Assembly (NCBI GenBank): GCA_020631475.1
Contig: JAHDHE010000001.1
Span: 2,114-66,113, forward strand
Source: Tenacibaculum sp.
Lineage (GTDB): Bacteria > Bacteroidota > Bacteroidia > Flavobacteriales > Flavobacteriaceae
Direction of reading: 5' to 3'
Length of the DNA stretch: 64,000 nucleotides
Shown here: positions 9,158 through 18,020 of the stretch, in pieces
Position numbering within the stretch: the stretch's first letter is position 1
Layout of the letters: each line of letters begins with the position of its first letter
Translations under genes and position numbers: made by a program
The notes under the pieces: generated by a model
Seen by the model: only the letters and a program-made list of their open reading frames with translations
Databases searched by the model: none
What the model was told of the DNA's origin: nothing

Positions 9158-10033
9158 ATGAATAGTTCCACTGATAACCCTTTAGCTTTTTTCAAGCACA
9201 TTACAATAGAAAGTAATTTACTTCAATGTATTCACTCACTATTAAAGTATAGTGATTTTGTTTCCTATAAAATTAAAGATTATAAAACAGTTGAATATAT
9301 TGAATTAGACTATTACAACAGACCAATTAAAGGTGTTTTTGAACTAAGCAAAGTATTAAATCCGTATTTAAAAAAAGAACTTCTCATATCAAAAAACCAT
9401 CTTAAACAATTTTGCATTGAAAACGAAGAGTTAAAAGTATCAAATTACTTAAGGCTACAAATTAATTCAGTACAAAAAATCATCAATGACCATTACGAAT
9501 TAATAAACAAATACCCATATGTAATTTTAGCACTTAGAAGCATTGTAAAATACATAAATGAGATATTAATTTTACCCAACACAGAATATTACTCTATAAA
9601 CGAAGATGAAATAACGGTTGATTTCAAAGGTAATGACCTTATAGACAAATCAAATATTGAATTAATACATGAAATATTTGATTATATGAAAGGGAAAAAT
9701 GAAAAACAAGAATTCATCCTAAATGAAGAAGATTTTAATACTTTAATTTCTTACACCACTTACCTTGTTGAAAATGGGGAAATTCCAGAAATACAAAATA
9801 AAATAACACCTAACTTAAAAAAAGGATTAATATCTTATAGCTACTGGGTACTTCATAAAGAGTTATACACCTCAAACAAGATTAAGCCATATTTTATTTC
9901 TTTCATCAAACTACTTTTTTCTGATTTTAAAGACAGCCAAGAAAAATCAATCAAAAATCAATTTGGTTCAAAAACTAGGTTTTATAATCATAATTTTTTA
10001 CCAGAAATTATATCTAAATATTTAGAAAAGTAA
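9158..10033 (+). CDS. Uncharacterised protein at the left end of element 1
   Basis: I do not recognise this gene. The ATG at 9158 gives 291 residues. The open frame reaches 9104, but that extension runs through the CTGCAACAT repeats, so 9158 is preferred. The product has no signal peptide and is rich in Lys, Ile, Asn and Glu. It is probably all-helical, with a distinctive C-terminal block around KKGLISYSYWVLHKE and NQFGSKTRFYNHNF. A TAAATTTG box 5 bases before the ATG suggests a leaderless message. Its position, first inside the attachment site, is typical for element maintenance genes, but no function is assigned. Confidence 0.75.
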   Translation: MNSSTDNPLAFFKHITIESNLLQCIHSLLKYSDFVSYKIKDYKTVEYIELDYYNRPIKGVFELSKVLNPYLKKELLISKNHLKQFCIENEELKVSNYLRLQINSVQKIINDHYELINKYPYVILALRSIVKYINEILILPNTEYYSINEDEITVDFKGNDLIDKSNIELIHEIFDYMKGKNEKQEFILNEEDFNTLISYTTYLVENGEIPEIQNKITPNLKKGLISYSYWVLHKELYTSNKIKPYFISFIKLLFSDFKDSQEKSIKNQFGSKTRFYNHNFLPEIISKYLEK

Positions 10034-10037
10034 CCCA

Positions 10038-10077
10038 TCTACAAAACTTCTACAAAAAACTCCTCTCTTCTACAAAA
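10038..10077. repeat. Three TCTACAAAA repeats upstream of the Xis-like gene
   Basis: Copies of TCTACAAAA at 10038-10046, 10049-10057 and 10069-10077, spaced 11 and 20 bases apart, so on about the same DNA face. They may be binding sites for the Xis-like protein or iteron-like replication sites; sequence alone does not decide. Confidence 0.45.
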
Positions 10078-10126
10078 GCAAGCTTCTTTTTTATAAGTTC
10101 TGTATTCACATTTGCAAACACAAATC

Positions 10127-10156
10127 GACACCCAAATTTTATGACGTCAGGGTGTC
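10127..10156. promoter_or_regulatory. Nested palindromes upstream of the Xis-like gene
   Basis: GACACCC (10127-10133) and GGGTGTC (10150-10156) form an inverted repeat, and the spacer contains the perfect palindrome TGACGTCA (10142-10149). It ends 13 bases before the ATG at 10169, so an operator role is likely. Confidence 0.45.
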
Positions 10157-10168
10157 ATTAAATTTAAA

Positions 10169-10450
10169 ATGATGAATACAAAAAATGTAAAGAATATCTC
10201 AAATGCACAATTAATAATGCAAAAGGAGATATTAAGCTTTAACGAAGCTCTAGTTTATTTAGATGTTAGCGCATCTTTTTTATATAAACTAACTTCTAAA
10301 AAGGCAGTAGAATTTACCAAACCAAATGGAGGTAAAATATATTTCAGTAAAAAAGACCTGAATAACTGGATGCTTTCAAATACATCGCAAAGCAAAAAAA
10401 CTTTGGAAACTGAAGTACTTAAACATTTAAAAAAGAACAACAATGGTTAA
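10169..10450 (+). CDS. Helix-turn-helix excisionase-like protein (DUF3853/MerR-type)
   Basis: A 93-residue DNA-binding protein. The segment LSFNEALVYLDVSASFLYKL followed by a beta-wing with GGKIYFSKKDLNNWM is the winged-helix pattern of excisionases and helix_turn_helix_17-type proteins of Bacteroidota mobile elements. Such proteins usually direct excision or regulate element genes. It overlaps the next gene by 8 bases, implying co-translation. Palindromes and repeats just upstream are possible binding sites. Confidence 0.8.
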   Translation: MMNTKNVKNISNAQLIMQKEILSFNEALVYLDVSASFLYKLTSKKAVEFTKPNGGKIYFSKKDLNNWMLSNTSQSKKTLETEVLKHLKKNNNG

Positions 10451-11192
10451 CAGCAAAATAACATGGACAAACTCAACATGGAATCCTTGGTTTGGGTGTA
10501 AAAAAGTGTCAGAAGCATGTAAATTCTGTTATATGTTCAGAATTATGCATGGGAAAGGGAAAAACCCCAATGAAGTAGTTAAAAACGAGACAGGTTTTAG
10601 AAGTCCTCTTAACTGGAAAAAGGGGAGGAAAATATTTACTTGTTCAATGTCTGATTTTTTCATTGAAGATGCAGATGAATGGAGAGATGAAGCTTGGGAA
10701 GTAATTAAAAAAACACCACAACACTCATATTTAATCTTAACTAAAAGACCAGAAAGAATTAAAGACAACCTACCTAAAGATTGGTCTATTGAAAATTATC
10801 CTAATGTCTGGTTAGGTGTAACAATTGAAAATCAACAATCATTAAATAGAGTTCATTATTTAGAAGATATTGAATGTGCTGTAAAGTGGGTTTCCTTTGA
10901 GCCTTTATTAGGAGAAATATACTTAACAGATAGAGAGTTATCTATTATTGACTGGGCTGTTATAGGTGGTGAATCAGGTTACGAAAGAGGTAAATACTTA
11001 TATAGAAAATCTGAATTATCTTGGTTTTTAAGTCTTATGTATCAATTAAGAAGCTGTAATACGCCATTCTTTTTTAAACAATTAGGCACTTGGTTTCATA
11101 AAAACCAATTTCACTTAAAGGATTGGAAAGGTGAGAGATATTGTAATAATTTCCCTGAAGGTTTTAAAATGAGAAATTATCCAAATCAATAA
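10443..11192 (+). CDS. DUF5131 (phage Gp37/Gp68) family protein
   Basis: A 249-residue member of the DUF5131 or phage Gp37/Gp68 family. Diagnostic blocks are WTNSTWNPWFGCKKVSEACK, a CxxC-like cysteine cluster (GCKKVSEACKFCYM), LILTKRPERI, VWLGVTIENQ, WVSFEPLLG and WAVIGGESG. The CxxxxxxCxxC arrangement near the N terminus resembles radical-SAM cluster-binding loops, and the family is distantly related to such enzymes. The biochemical reaction is not known to me. It overlaps the Xis-like gene by 8 bases and precedes a P-loop ATPase by 3 bases, forming an early-gene operon. Confidence 0.88.
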   Translation: MVNSKITWTNSTWNPWFGCKKVSEACKFCYMFRIMHGKGKNPNEVVKNETGFRSPLNWKKGRKIFTCSMSDFFIEDADEWRDEAWEVIKKTPQHSYLILTKRPERIKDNLPKDWSIENYPNVWLGVTIENQQSLNRVHYLEDIECAVKWVSFEPLLGEIYLTDRELSIIDWAVIGGESGYERGKYLYRKSELSWFLSLMYQLRSCNTPFFFKQLGTWFHKNQFHLKDWKGERYCNNFPEGFKMRNYPNQ

Positions 11193-11195
11193 ATT

Positions 11196-12467
11196 ATGGA
11201 AAGAAGATTAATAGAAAAATCAGTTTATAAGAATCTACCTGATATTTTAAAATCTCTAACTGATTTATTTGATGGTAGAGAAAAGGATATAGTCTTATTA
11301 TCCAGCTTAGGCGTATTAAGTAATTGTATTCCTAATGTGTTTGGAATTTATGACGGTGAAAATATTTACCCTCATTTATATATAATAATTATTGCACCAC
11401 CAGCATCAGGAAAGGGAGTAATGAATAATTCAAGAATCTTAATTGAGAAAATTCATGATAAAATACTTAATGATAGTAGAACAGAAAATTCAATTTGTGA
11501 ACAAGACAAGAAAAAGAATAAGGACAACATTGAACCTTGTCCTAATCTACAAGTAAAAATTTTACCTGCTAATATTAGTAACGCTGAAATGTATAGTTAT
11601 TTAGGTTCAAGTCAACACGGAGTATTAATAATGGAATCTGAAGCAGATACCATGAGTAATATGCTAAATAATGATTGGAGTAATTATTCAGATGTACTAC
11701 GGAAAGCTTTTCATCATGAACCAATTTCAATAAGTAGAAAAATTGAAAAGGTTTTTGAAGATATTAAAGAACCAAAATTAGCTATGGTTATTTCTGGAAC
11801 ACCAGACCAATTAAAACCTCTGATTAAATCAAAAGAGAATGGGCTGTTTTCAAGATTTATAATATATAATTTTGATGAAGTAAGTGAGTTTAAAAATGTT
11901 TTTGCTCAGAAAACCAGAAACAATAAAACTGTTTTCAATAAAATTGGAGAAGAGATATACGACCTTTATGGAATATTAGCTAATACAACAGAGTCTATAG
12001 AGTTCTCTTTTACTGAAAGTCAACAAAGAAAATTTTTAAGTAGAATAAAACCTATTAGGAATGATATAATTAATAATCATTCAGAAGCTTTTATCTCAAA
12101 CCTACATAGACACGGATTGGTTTTATTTAGAATAGCTATGATTTTAACAGTGTTAAGAAATAAGTCAACTATAAAGGAGCAGAAGAGTATTATATGTTCA
12201 GATAGAGATTTTATTACTGCGTTATATCTTACAAAAACACTATTACGACACAGTCAATTTACATTCAACACTATTGACAATGGAGTGTTATCTATTCAAG
12301 ATGAAGAAATTTTAGACTCTTTAACTCATGTTTTTTCAAGAAAGGAAGCAATAGATTCAGGGGAAAAAAAAGGTATTCCCAAGAGAACTATTGATGATAA
12401 GTTAGCTCAATGGCAAAGAAAAAAAGCCATTCGAAAAGTAAAAAAAGGTACATACAGAAAACTGTAA
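11196..12467 (+). CDS. DUF3987-type P-loop ATPase (primase/helicase-associated)
   Basis: A 423-residue P-loop protein with Walker A APPASGKG (about residues 67-74) and a Walker B-like block GVLIMESEADTMSNML. Further blocks such as LAMVISGTPDQL and GLFSRFIIYNF match DUF3987 proteins found in phages, plasmids and integrative elements. These are usually the helicase-like part of replication or primase systems. The C terminus ends in a basic winged-helix-like segment (SRKEAIDSGEKKGIPKRTID) that may contact DNA. A hairpin follows the stop. It probably supports element replication, but no primase domain is visible. Confidence 0.82.
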   Translation: MERRLIEKSVYKNLPDILKSLTDLFDGREKDIVLLSSLGVLSNCIPNVFGIYDGENIYPHLYIIIIAPPASGKGVMNNSRILIEKIHDKILNDSRTENSICEQDKKKNKDNIEPCPNLQVKILPANISNAEMYSYLGSSQHGVLIMESEADTMSNMLNNDWSNYSDVLRKAFHHEPISISRKIEKVFEDIKEPKLAMVISGTPDQLKPLIKSKENGLFSRFIIYNFDEVSEFKNVFAQKTRNNKTVFNKIGEEIYDLYGILANTTESIEFSFTESQQRKFLSRIKPIRNDIINNHSEAFISNLHRHGLVLFRIAMILTVLRNKSTIKEQKSIICSDRDFITALYLTKTLLRHSQFTFNTIDNGVLSIQDEEILDSLTHVFSRKEAIDSGEKKGIPKRTIDDKLAQWQRKKAIRKVKKGTYRKL

Positions 12468-12494
12468 GTATGTAACTATTGCAACACATGTAAC

Positions 12495-12519
12495 AACTGC
12501 CTCTTTTCTGAGGCAGTTT
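12495..12519 (+). terminator. Hairpin terminator after the DUF3987 gene
   Basis: Stem AACTGCCTC (12495-12503) and GAGGCAGTT (12510-12518) with a 6-base loop and a short T run. It separates the early operon from the integrase. Confidence 0.7.
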
Positions 12520-12539
12520 ACCTAAAAATTATATTAATT

Positions 12540-13751
12540 ATGATAAAGGCAACTATAAAATTGATGCTTGATAATAAACCATTGTCTAATGGTAAGCATG
12601 CAATCTACTTGAGAATATTAAAAGACCGTAAAAGAAAAAATATCAGCCTTGGTTTACAATGTAAAAAAGAACATTTTATTAATAATGAATTAACTAAAAA
12701 ACACCCTAATTATCAATTAGAAAATGAAATGTTACTAAAATTAAAATCAAGAGCTTTAGAAATCATAAGGAATTACCAATTAACTCAATCTGATTTTTCA
12801 TTAAAGGAGTTTGAACAAGATTTTAGAGGCATCAAAAAAAATGTAGAGATTAATGCAATTGATTTTTTTAAAGAAATAATTGATGAATTAACTCGGTCTG
12901 GAAAAATTGGTAACGCACAAGCTTATAAAGGAACTATGAACTCTTTAATTAAATTTAAAAATGAAGCAATAAAGTTTAAAGACATCACTCCTACTTTTTT
13001 AGAAAAATATGAAGTTTACCTTAGAGAAAACAATAATAAAAATGGAGGGATTAAATTTAAAATGCGTCATTTAAAGGCTTTGTACAATAAAGCTAGAAAA
13101 AGAAATATCATACCCAAAGAACCCTATCCTTTTGAAGAGTACAAATTTTCAAGACTTAAATCTGAATCAAGAAAAATTGCGTTAACACTTGAAGAATATA
13201 AAAAAATTAAAAATTTTGACCTTTCTAAACATCCAACACTAATAGAAGCTCACAACTATTTTATGTTCTCTGTTTATGCAAGAGGAATGAACTTTAAAGA
13301 TATGATGCATTTAAAATGGTCTAACATTCAAAATGACAGAATTTACTACATACGCTCAAAAACAAAAGGAAAATTGAATCTTGAAATTATACCTCCTTTA
13401 GAGGAAATTTTAAATTATTACAAAAATCAGAATAGAGATACCGAATATGTTTTCCCGATTCTACTAAAAGATGATTTAACACCTACTCAAATTTATAATA
13501 GAAGACATAAAGTTATCAGAGGATATAACAGAAAACTTAAAGAGATGGCAAAATTAGCTGGGTTAAAGAAAAAACCAACTTCTTATGTAGCTAGACATAC
13601 TTTTGCCACTGTATTAAAGATGACAGGTACTCCTATTGAGAAAATTACAGAAATGATGGCACATGGCGATGTTTCTGTTACAATTGCCTACCTCAAAGAG
13701 TTTTCAAATGAAGATTTAGATAAGGAAAGTAGAAAATTTATAAACTTATAA
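12540..13751 (+). CDS. Tyrosine site-specific integrase of element 1
   Basis: A 403-residue phage-type integrase that would recombine the element with the tRNA site. The N-terminal arm-binding domain and SAM-like core-binding domain (about 100-200) are of the Bacteroidota type. Catalytic residues are visible: first Arg in ARGMNFKDMMHLKW, ARHTFA for the box II His-x-x-Arg equivalent, AHGDVSVTIAYL for the late His and the nucleophilic Tyr. It lies 3.4 kb inside the left border rather than at it, which is unusual. Its likely substrates are the tRNA 3' end and the terminal CTGCAACAT repeats. Confidence 0.92.
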   Translation: MIKATIKLMLDNKPLSNGKHAIYLRILKDRKRKNISLGLQCKKEHFINNELTKKHPNYQLENEMLLKLKSRALEIIRNYQLTQSDFSLKEFEQDFRGIKKNVEINAIDFFKEIIDELTRSGKIGNAQAYKGTMNSLIKFKNEAIKFKDITPTFLEKYEVYLRENNNKNGGIKFKMRHLKALYNKARKRNIIPKEPYPFEEYKFSRLKSESRKIALTLEEYKKIKNFDLSKHPTLIEAHNYFMFSVYARGMNFKDMMHLKWSNIQNDRIYYIRSKTKGKLNLEIIPPLEEILNYYKNQNRDTEYVFPILLKDDLTPTQIYNRRHKVIRGYNRKLKEMAKLAGLKKKPTSYVARHTFATVLKMTGTPIEKITEMMAHGDVSVTIAYLKEFSNEDLDKESRKFINL

Positions 13752-13842
13752 CAAACAACACAAAAGGTTAGTTTCAAAACGAAATTAACCTTTTTCATTT
13801 TCATATGAAACAAGTTAAATATTAACCTTAACACGCAAAACA

Positions 13843-14718
13843 ATGCAATTAAAAAAAAGTAAAAAACAAAATGTAAAACTAAGATTAGGAATATCTGGAG
13901 CGTCAGGATTTGGTAAAACTCATTCTGCTTTATTATTAGCTTACGGAATGACAAAAGACTGGACTAAAATAGCTGTAATTGATACAGAAAACTCATCTGC
14001 AAGTTTATATTCTGACCTCGGAGAATTTAATGTACTAGACTTACAAGCTCCATTTTCTCCTGAAAGATACACACAAGCTATAACAATTTGTGAAAAAGCA
14101 GGAATTGAAGTTTGTATTATTGATTCAATTACCCATGAATGGAATGGTACAGGTGGGTGTTTACAAATTCACGAAAAATATGGTGGTAGGTTTCAGGATT
14201 GGCAGAAAATAACTCCAAGGCATCAAGCATTTGTAGATAAAATATTACAGTCCTCTTGCCATATTATTACAACCACCAGAAGAAAAATTGATTATTCTTT
14301 GGATGTAGGTTCAAATGGTAGAACTAAGGTTATTAAACACGGTACTAAAGAAATTACTCGTGAAGGGTTTGAGTATGAATTAACAGTAAACTTTGAATTA
14401 GTTAATGATAAACATTTAGCTAAAGCTAGTAAAGATAGAACAGGGCTTTTTATGAATAAACCTGAATTTATAATCTCATCAAAAACAGGAGAACGGTTAT
14501 TAAAGTGGTGTAACTCAAAACCGATTACGGTGAAAGAAGTGATTGATAAAATTAACTCTTGCTTATCCATTTCAGAATTGACTAATATTTACAATAAGTA
14601 CTCTGATTTTCAACAAAATTTAGAACCGCAGTTTAGAAGTAAAAAACAACAATTAGAACAATTAACTAATCTCAATAATTTTAGCTCAAATGGAAGTACG
14701 AATCACTTAACTCATTAA
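13843..14718 (+). CDS. RecA-fold phage nucleotide-binding protein (Sak4-like)
   Basis: A 291-residue AAA/RecA-fold ATPase. Walker A is GASGFGKT (about 21-28) and Walker B is VCIIDSITHEW. The arrangement WQKITPRHQAFVDKIL and IITTTRRKIDY matches phage nucleotide-binding proteins related to Sak4 single-strand-annealing recombinases. It would act on element DNA during replication or recombination. It follows the integrase by 91 bases and precedes the HAD gene by 22. A C-terminal Asn/Ser-rich tail is unstructured. Confidence 0.83.
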   Translation: MQLKKSKKQNVKLRLGISGASGFGKTHSALLLAYGMTKDWTKIAVIDTENSSASLYSDLGEFNVLDLQAPFSPERYTQAITICEKAGIEVCIIDSITHEWNGTGGCLQIHEKYGGRFQDWQKITPRHQAFVDKILQSSCHIITTTRRKIDYSLDVGSNGRTKVIKHGTKEITREGFEYELTVNFELVNDKHLAKASKDRTGLFMNKPEFIISSKTGERLLKWCNSKPITVKEVIDKINSCLSISELTNIYNKYSDFQQNLEPQFRSKKQQLEQLTNLNNFSSNGSTNHLTH

Positions 14719-14740
14719 TATATTTTACTATTTTAGCTTT

Positions 14741-15220
14741 ATGAAAATTCTATTTTTAGACATAGACGGAGTACTTAACAGTAAGCAATGGCACAACTCA
14801 GATAATTGTAAAGCTTTTGGAACTTCTGTTAAACGTTTTTTTGACCCTGTTTGTGTTGAATACTTAAATAGAATTGTTACAGAAACAGAAACTAGAATAA
14901 TTATATCCTCTTCTTGGAGGATAATTAGGAGTTTACAAAATCTACAAGACTTATTTAAGTCAATTGATTTTACAGGAAGAATACTTGGTAAAACAGAAAT
15001 TTTATCAACTTTTGAACCTGACACTCCTAATTTAAGAGGTGTTGAAATTAAAAATTGGATAACAGATAACCAAAAGCACTTTAAAACTCCTATCAAATAT
15101 ATTATTTTAGATGATGAAGATGATTTTTTAAAAGAACAAAAAAAATACTTTTTTCAAACTAATCCTGATATTGGATTAGATACTTCTACTACTGAAAAAA
15201 TCATCGCTTTTTTTAAGTAA
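14741..15220 (+). CDS. HAD-superfamily protein (Swiss-army-knife RNA-repair type)
   Basis: A 159-residue HAD fold protein. Motif I is FLDIDGVLNS, motif II is IIISSSW and the acidic motif IV is IILDDEDDF. The short form with no large cap matches the HAD domain seen in RNA-repair 'Swiss army knife' proteins of phages, which act as phosphatases on nucleic acid ends. The substrate is inferred from family, not visible. It sits between the Sak4-like ATPase and the DUF3871 gene on the same strand. Confidence 0.8.
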   Translation: MKILFLDIDGVLNSKQWHNSDNCKAFGTSVKRFFDPVCVEYLNRIVTETETRIIISSSWRIIRSLQNLQDLFKSIDFTGRILGKTEILSTFEPDTPNLRGVEIKNWITDNQKHFKTPIKYIILDDEDDFLKEQKKYFFQTNPDIGLDTSTTEKIIAFFK

Positions 15221-15261
15221 TTATTGAACTAATTACACATTAAAATTAAACTTTTTACACA

Positions 15262-16296
15262 ATGGAATTAACACCAGTATATAAGGGTAATAATCAACCT
15301 TTGAATAATATTACTGTGGAAAAAGAACTGCCAATAAGTAGTTCAATTATTTTACCACAACAGACAATAAAAGAAGAATTTAAACAAAATCCGTTTATAG
15401 AGGCTAACACTAAAGAGGTTAGCCTTTCTTGTTTTAAAAATGATTGTATAATACCTGTCTTTGCTAAAGACAATGAAAGGACTATCAGTCATCAAGAATT
15501 TATAGAAATCACTCAAGATTGTGTTAATAGCGTTTTTCTCAATTACAATATTGAATCACCAGAGATAAGAGTAAGCCACCAAATTAAAGGAAGAACTCCA
15601 GAAGCTATACATAAATCAGCCAAGGAATTATTTGATAATGAAAAAACTCAATATTTTGAGAGAATGGCTTTTATTATGAGAATCCCTTCAATTAAAGAGA
15701 GTATTAATGGCAATTTTATTTCTCTGGTGGTAGGAGGAGTTAGAGCCTATAACAGAGAGAATTTATACAGTAAAAAGTCATTTGAGAAATTTCAAGTATT
15801 TATTGGTTTTCAAAATATGGTGTGCTGTAATTTATGTGTTTCTACTGATGGATTTAAAAGTGAAATAAGAGCCTCTAACTACATAGAGTTAAAGGAACAG
15901 ATTTTAGAATTAATTAAGTCTTATCAAGCAGAAAAACATTTTAATTCATTACACAATTTAACAAATTTACATCTCACTGAAAATCAATTTGCTCAACTTA
16001 TAGGTAGAGCAAAATTATATCAGTTTTTACCAAAGGATGAAAAATTACAAATACCACCATTACAATTAAATGATGGGCAAATTTCCACTATTGCAAAAGA
16101 TTTTTACCAAGATGAAAGGTTTTGTAAAAATGAAAACGGAAATATTAATCTTTGGAATGTTTACAACTTATTCACTTCAGCTAATAAGAGTAGCTACATT
16201 GATACTTTTTTAGATAGAAATGTAAATGCATTTGATTTTACAAACTCTATCTCTAAAGCTATCAATGGTAATTCTTATCATTGGTTTTTAAGTTGA
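15262..16296 (+). CDS. DUF3871 family protein
   Basis: A 344-residue cytoplasmic protein matching the DUF3871 pattern of Bacteroidota mobile elements. Typical blocks are RVSHQIKGRTPEAIHK, FIGFQNMVCCNLCVSTDG, LTENQFAQLIGRAKLYQFLP and NLWNVYNLFTSANKSSYIDTF. The overall order resembles the DUF932-like proteins that travel with plasmids and phages. The function is unknown. It closes the left module and is followed by a strong terminator. Confidence 0.8.
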   Translation: MELTPVYKGNNQPLNNITVEKELPISSSIILPQQTIKEEFKQNPFIEANTKEVSLSCFKNDCIIPVFAKDNERTISHQEFIEITQDCVNSVFLNYNIESPEIRVSHQIKGRTPEAIHKSAKELFDNEKTQYFERMAFIMRIPSIKESINGNFISLVVGGVRAYNRENLYSKKSFEKFQVFIGFQNMVCCNLCVSTDGFKSEIRASNYIELKEQILELIKSYQAEKHFNSLHNLTNLHLTENQFAQLIGRAKLYQFLPKDEKLQIPPLQLNDGQISTIAKDFYQDERFCKNENGNINLWNVYNLFTSANKSSYIDTFLDRNVNAFDFTNSISKAINGNSYHWFLS

Positions 16297-16302
16297 TGTA
16301 TG

Positions 16303-16332
16303 CCCCGCCTTGCTTTTGTAAGGCAGGGTTTT
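16303..16332 (+). terminator. Strong terminator at the end of the left module
   Basis: Arms CCCCGCCTT (16303-16311) and AAGGCAGGG (16320-16328) with one mismatch, followed by TTTT. It closes the plus-strand transcription unit of element 1. Confidence 0.85.
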
Positions 16333-16344
16333 ATATATTTCATT

Positions 16345-16532
16345 CTAAATCAATTTCTTTTTTATCCCTGTCAGGCATAGCTTTTCCAATCTTTTTTCAA
16401 GGGTGTTTAATACATTTTGAAGCTGTATAAATTCAGTTTCTAATTCATCTAAATCACCTTCTTATTATCAAGTTTAACAATAAGCTCTTTAATTCTATTT
16501 TGAATACTTTTTATTCCATCAAAAAAATCCAT
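16345..16532 (-). pseudogene. Frameshifted small coiled-coil gene remnant
   Basis: From an ATG at 16532 the minus strand reads MDFFDGIKSIQNRIKELIVK and stops after about 26 codons. A neighbouring frame continues with GDLDELETEFIQLQNVLNTL and LEKRLEKL, a heptad-like coiled coil. A single base change in length would join them into a protein of roughly 60 residues. It was probably the first gene in the gap before the restriction cargo. A genuine short protein or chance cannot be excluded. Confidence 0.45.
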
Positions 16533-16553
16533 AATTTTTATTTTATATCACAA

Positions 16554-18017
16554 TTACTTTAAAACTTTATAAATTTCAAACATAGCTAAAGTATCTAATT
16601 CACAATAAGCCAAAAGATTTTTTCTAGTCTGTACTACATCCTCATTAAAGTTATGGTCTGTTACCATTCTACCCCAAGTATCTAAAGCCATAGTGCCATC
16701 TTGCACTTCTAAATCTTGATAAGAAAATTGAGGGCATAAAACTGGCAATACTTTTTTAATAGATATAGAACCACGAAACCTATAATCTACATAATCTTCT
16801 TTAAAAATGTTCATTAAATCAAACATATTGGCGTTCATATAGTTTAAATAATTGGTAAATTGAGGTAGCCAATCTATCATATCTTTATTTTTACCAATTT
16901 CAAAAGGAGCATTCCAAGAAATAAATGTACCTGTTAAACCTGTAAATTCTTGCATTTTAGTAAGCATTTCAAGTGGCAGTTCCATTTTTTTGCCTAACCA
17001 CTCAAAATGTTTTAAATCTCCATTTTTATGAAGAGTATGTATAGATACCTGAAAAACTAAATGTTTATGAGGACTCATACCATTTACTTTTGGTACTGCA
17101 CTAGCATAGGTCTCATAATCTACAAAATGTAAAGGGAATTTAAGTTTTGATAATGTATTTTCAATTGCAGGTTTATTAATAATTGATGTTTCTTGCTTTA
17201 CAGATTCTACCTGAACTTGTTGTTTTATATTAAGGTCAAAACCTAAAGGAATATCTATAATGGCTGTATGGTTATGCTCTACTAATTCCACTACTTTTTT
17301 AGCAGATATTCTACCTATTTCATAAATAGCATACTCAGGTATATCTTTATTAAAATACTTGAAACTGTCACAGTGATTACTTCTGGTTTTATATTTACAG
17401 CTACACTCTTCTTGATTAATCTTCTCTTTATTGATAAAATTTACTGCTGCATTAATTTCATTAACCACAGTAGAATATAAATTATCTAATTCTTCTGTAA
17501 CTTCTGTAATATTTAATAGCTCATTAGAAATAATATCACCTTGCCTTATATATTCTTTATTAAGGTTTATAATTGAAACTTTTGCCACTTTAAGACCACA
17601 TTCCTGTAATACATATTTTTGAAAACAAACATCTTTTAAATGATTATGTTTTTTATCTTTTTTAATACTAGTAGAGGACTTTATTTCATAAATATGATAA
17701 CCTCCATCATCTAACTTTTCTAAAATATCAATTCTTGCAAAAACTCCTTTTCTAGTTACAAATGAGGGTTGAAAAAAGATAGTACTATCAGTACCTAACT
17801 GTTTCTTAGTGTATTCAGGTGTAGCATTTTCAGGTAATTCTATACCTTTTTTAAATAGTTGTTTAGCATATTCTTCTACTTCATATCCTTCTTTAATTAG
17901 TTTTTCTAAAAACAAAGAAAACTCACCCTTAGTATATTCATCTGGCTTATTTTTAAATAACCAAATAGATTCTGGGCAATTGAGATATTGTATAAAATCT
18001 GTTTTGGTCAGTTGCAT
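16554..18017 (-). CDS. DUF2779 protein: Cas4/RecB-like nuclease fused to DEDD exonuclease
   Basis: A 487-residue fusion. The N-terminal half is a Cas4/RecB-type PD-(D/E)XK nuclease: RIDILEKLDDGGYHIYEIKS gives the Asp and ExK residues (about 90-118). Cys14 together with the CSCKYKTRSNHC cluster (about 205-217) resembles the iron-sulfur ligands of Cas4. The C-terminal half has DnaQ-like DEDD exonuclease blocks: FVDYETY (about 297), SWNAPFE and YCELDTLAM (about 470). This matches DUF2779 proteins. It is the last gene of the minus-strand cargo, 3 bases after the DUF262 gene. DNA or RNA end processing in defence is plausible but unproven. Confidence 0.82.
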   Translation of the reverse strand: MQLTKTDFIQYLNCPESIWLFKNKPDEYTKGEFSLFLEKLIKEGYEVEEYAKQLFKKGIELPENATPEYTKKQLGTDSTIFFQPSFVTRKGVFARIDILEKLDDGGYHIYEIKSSTSIKKDKKHNHLKDVCFQKYVLQECGLKVAKVSIINLNKEYIRQGDIISNELLNITEVTEELDNLYSTVVNEINAAVNFINKEKINQEECSCKYKTRSNHCDSFKYFNKDIPEYAIYEIGRISAKKVVELVEHNHTAIIDIPLGFDLNIKQQVQVESVKQETSIINKPAIENTLSKLKFPLHFVDYETYASAVPKVNGMSPHKHLVFQVSIHTLHKNGDLKHFEWLGKKMELPLEMLTKMQEFTGLTGTFISWNAPFEIGKNKDMIDWLPQFTNYLNYMNANMFDLMNIFKEDYVDYRFRGSISIKKVLPVLCPQFSYQDLEVQDGTMALDTWGRMVTDHNFNEDVVQTRKNLLAYCELDTLAMFEIYKVLK

Positions 18018-18020
18018 ATT

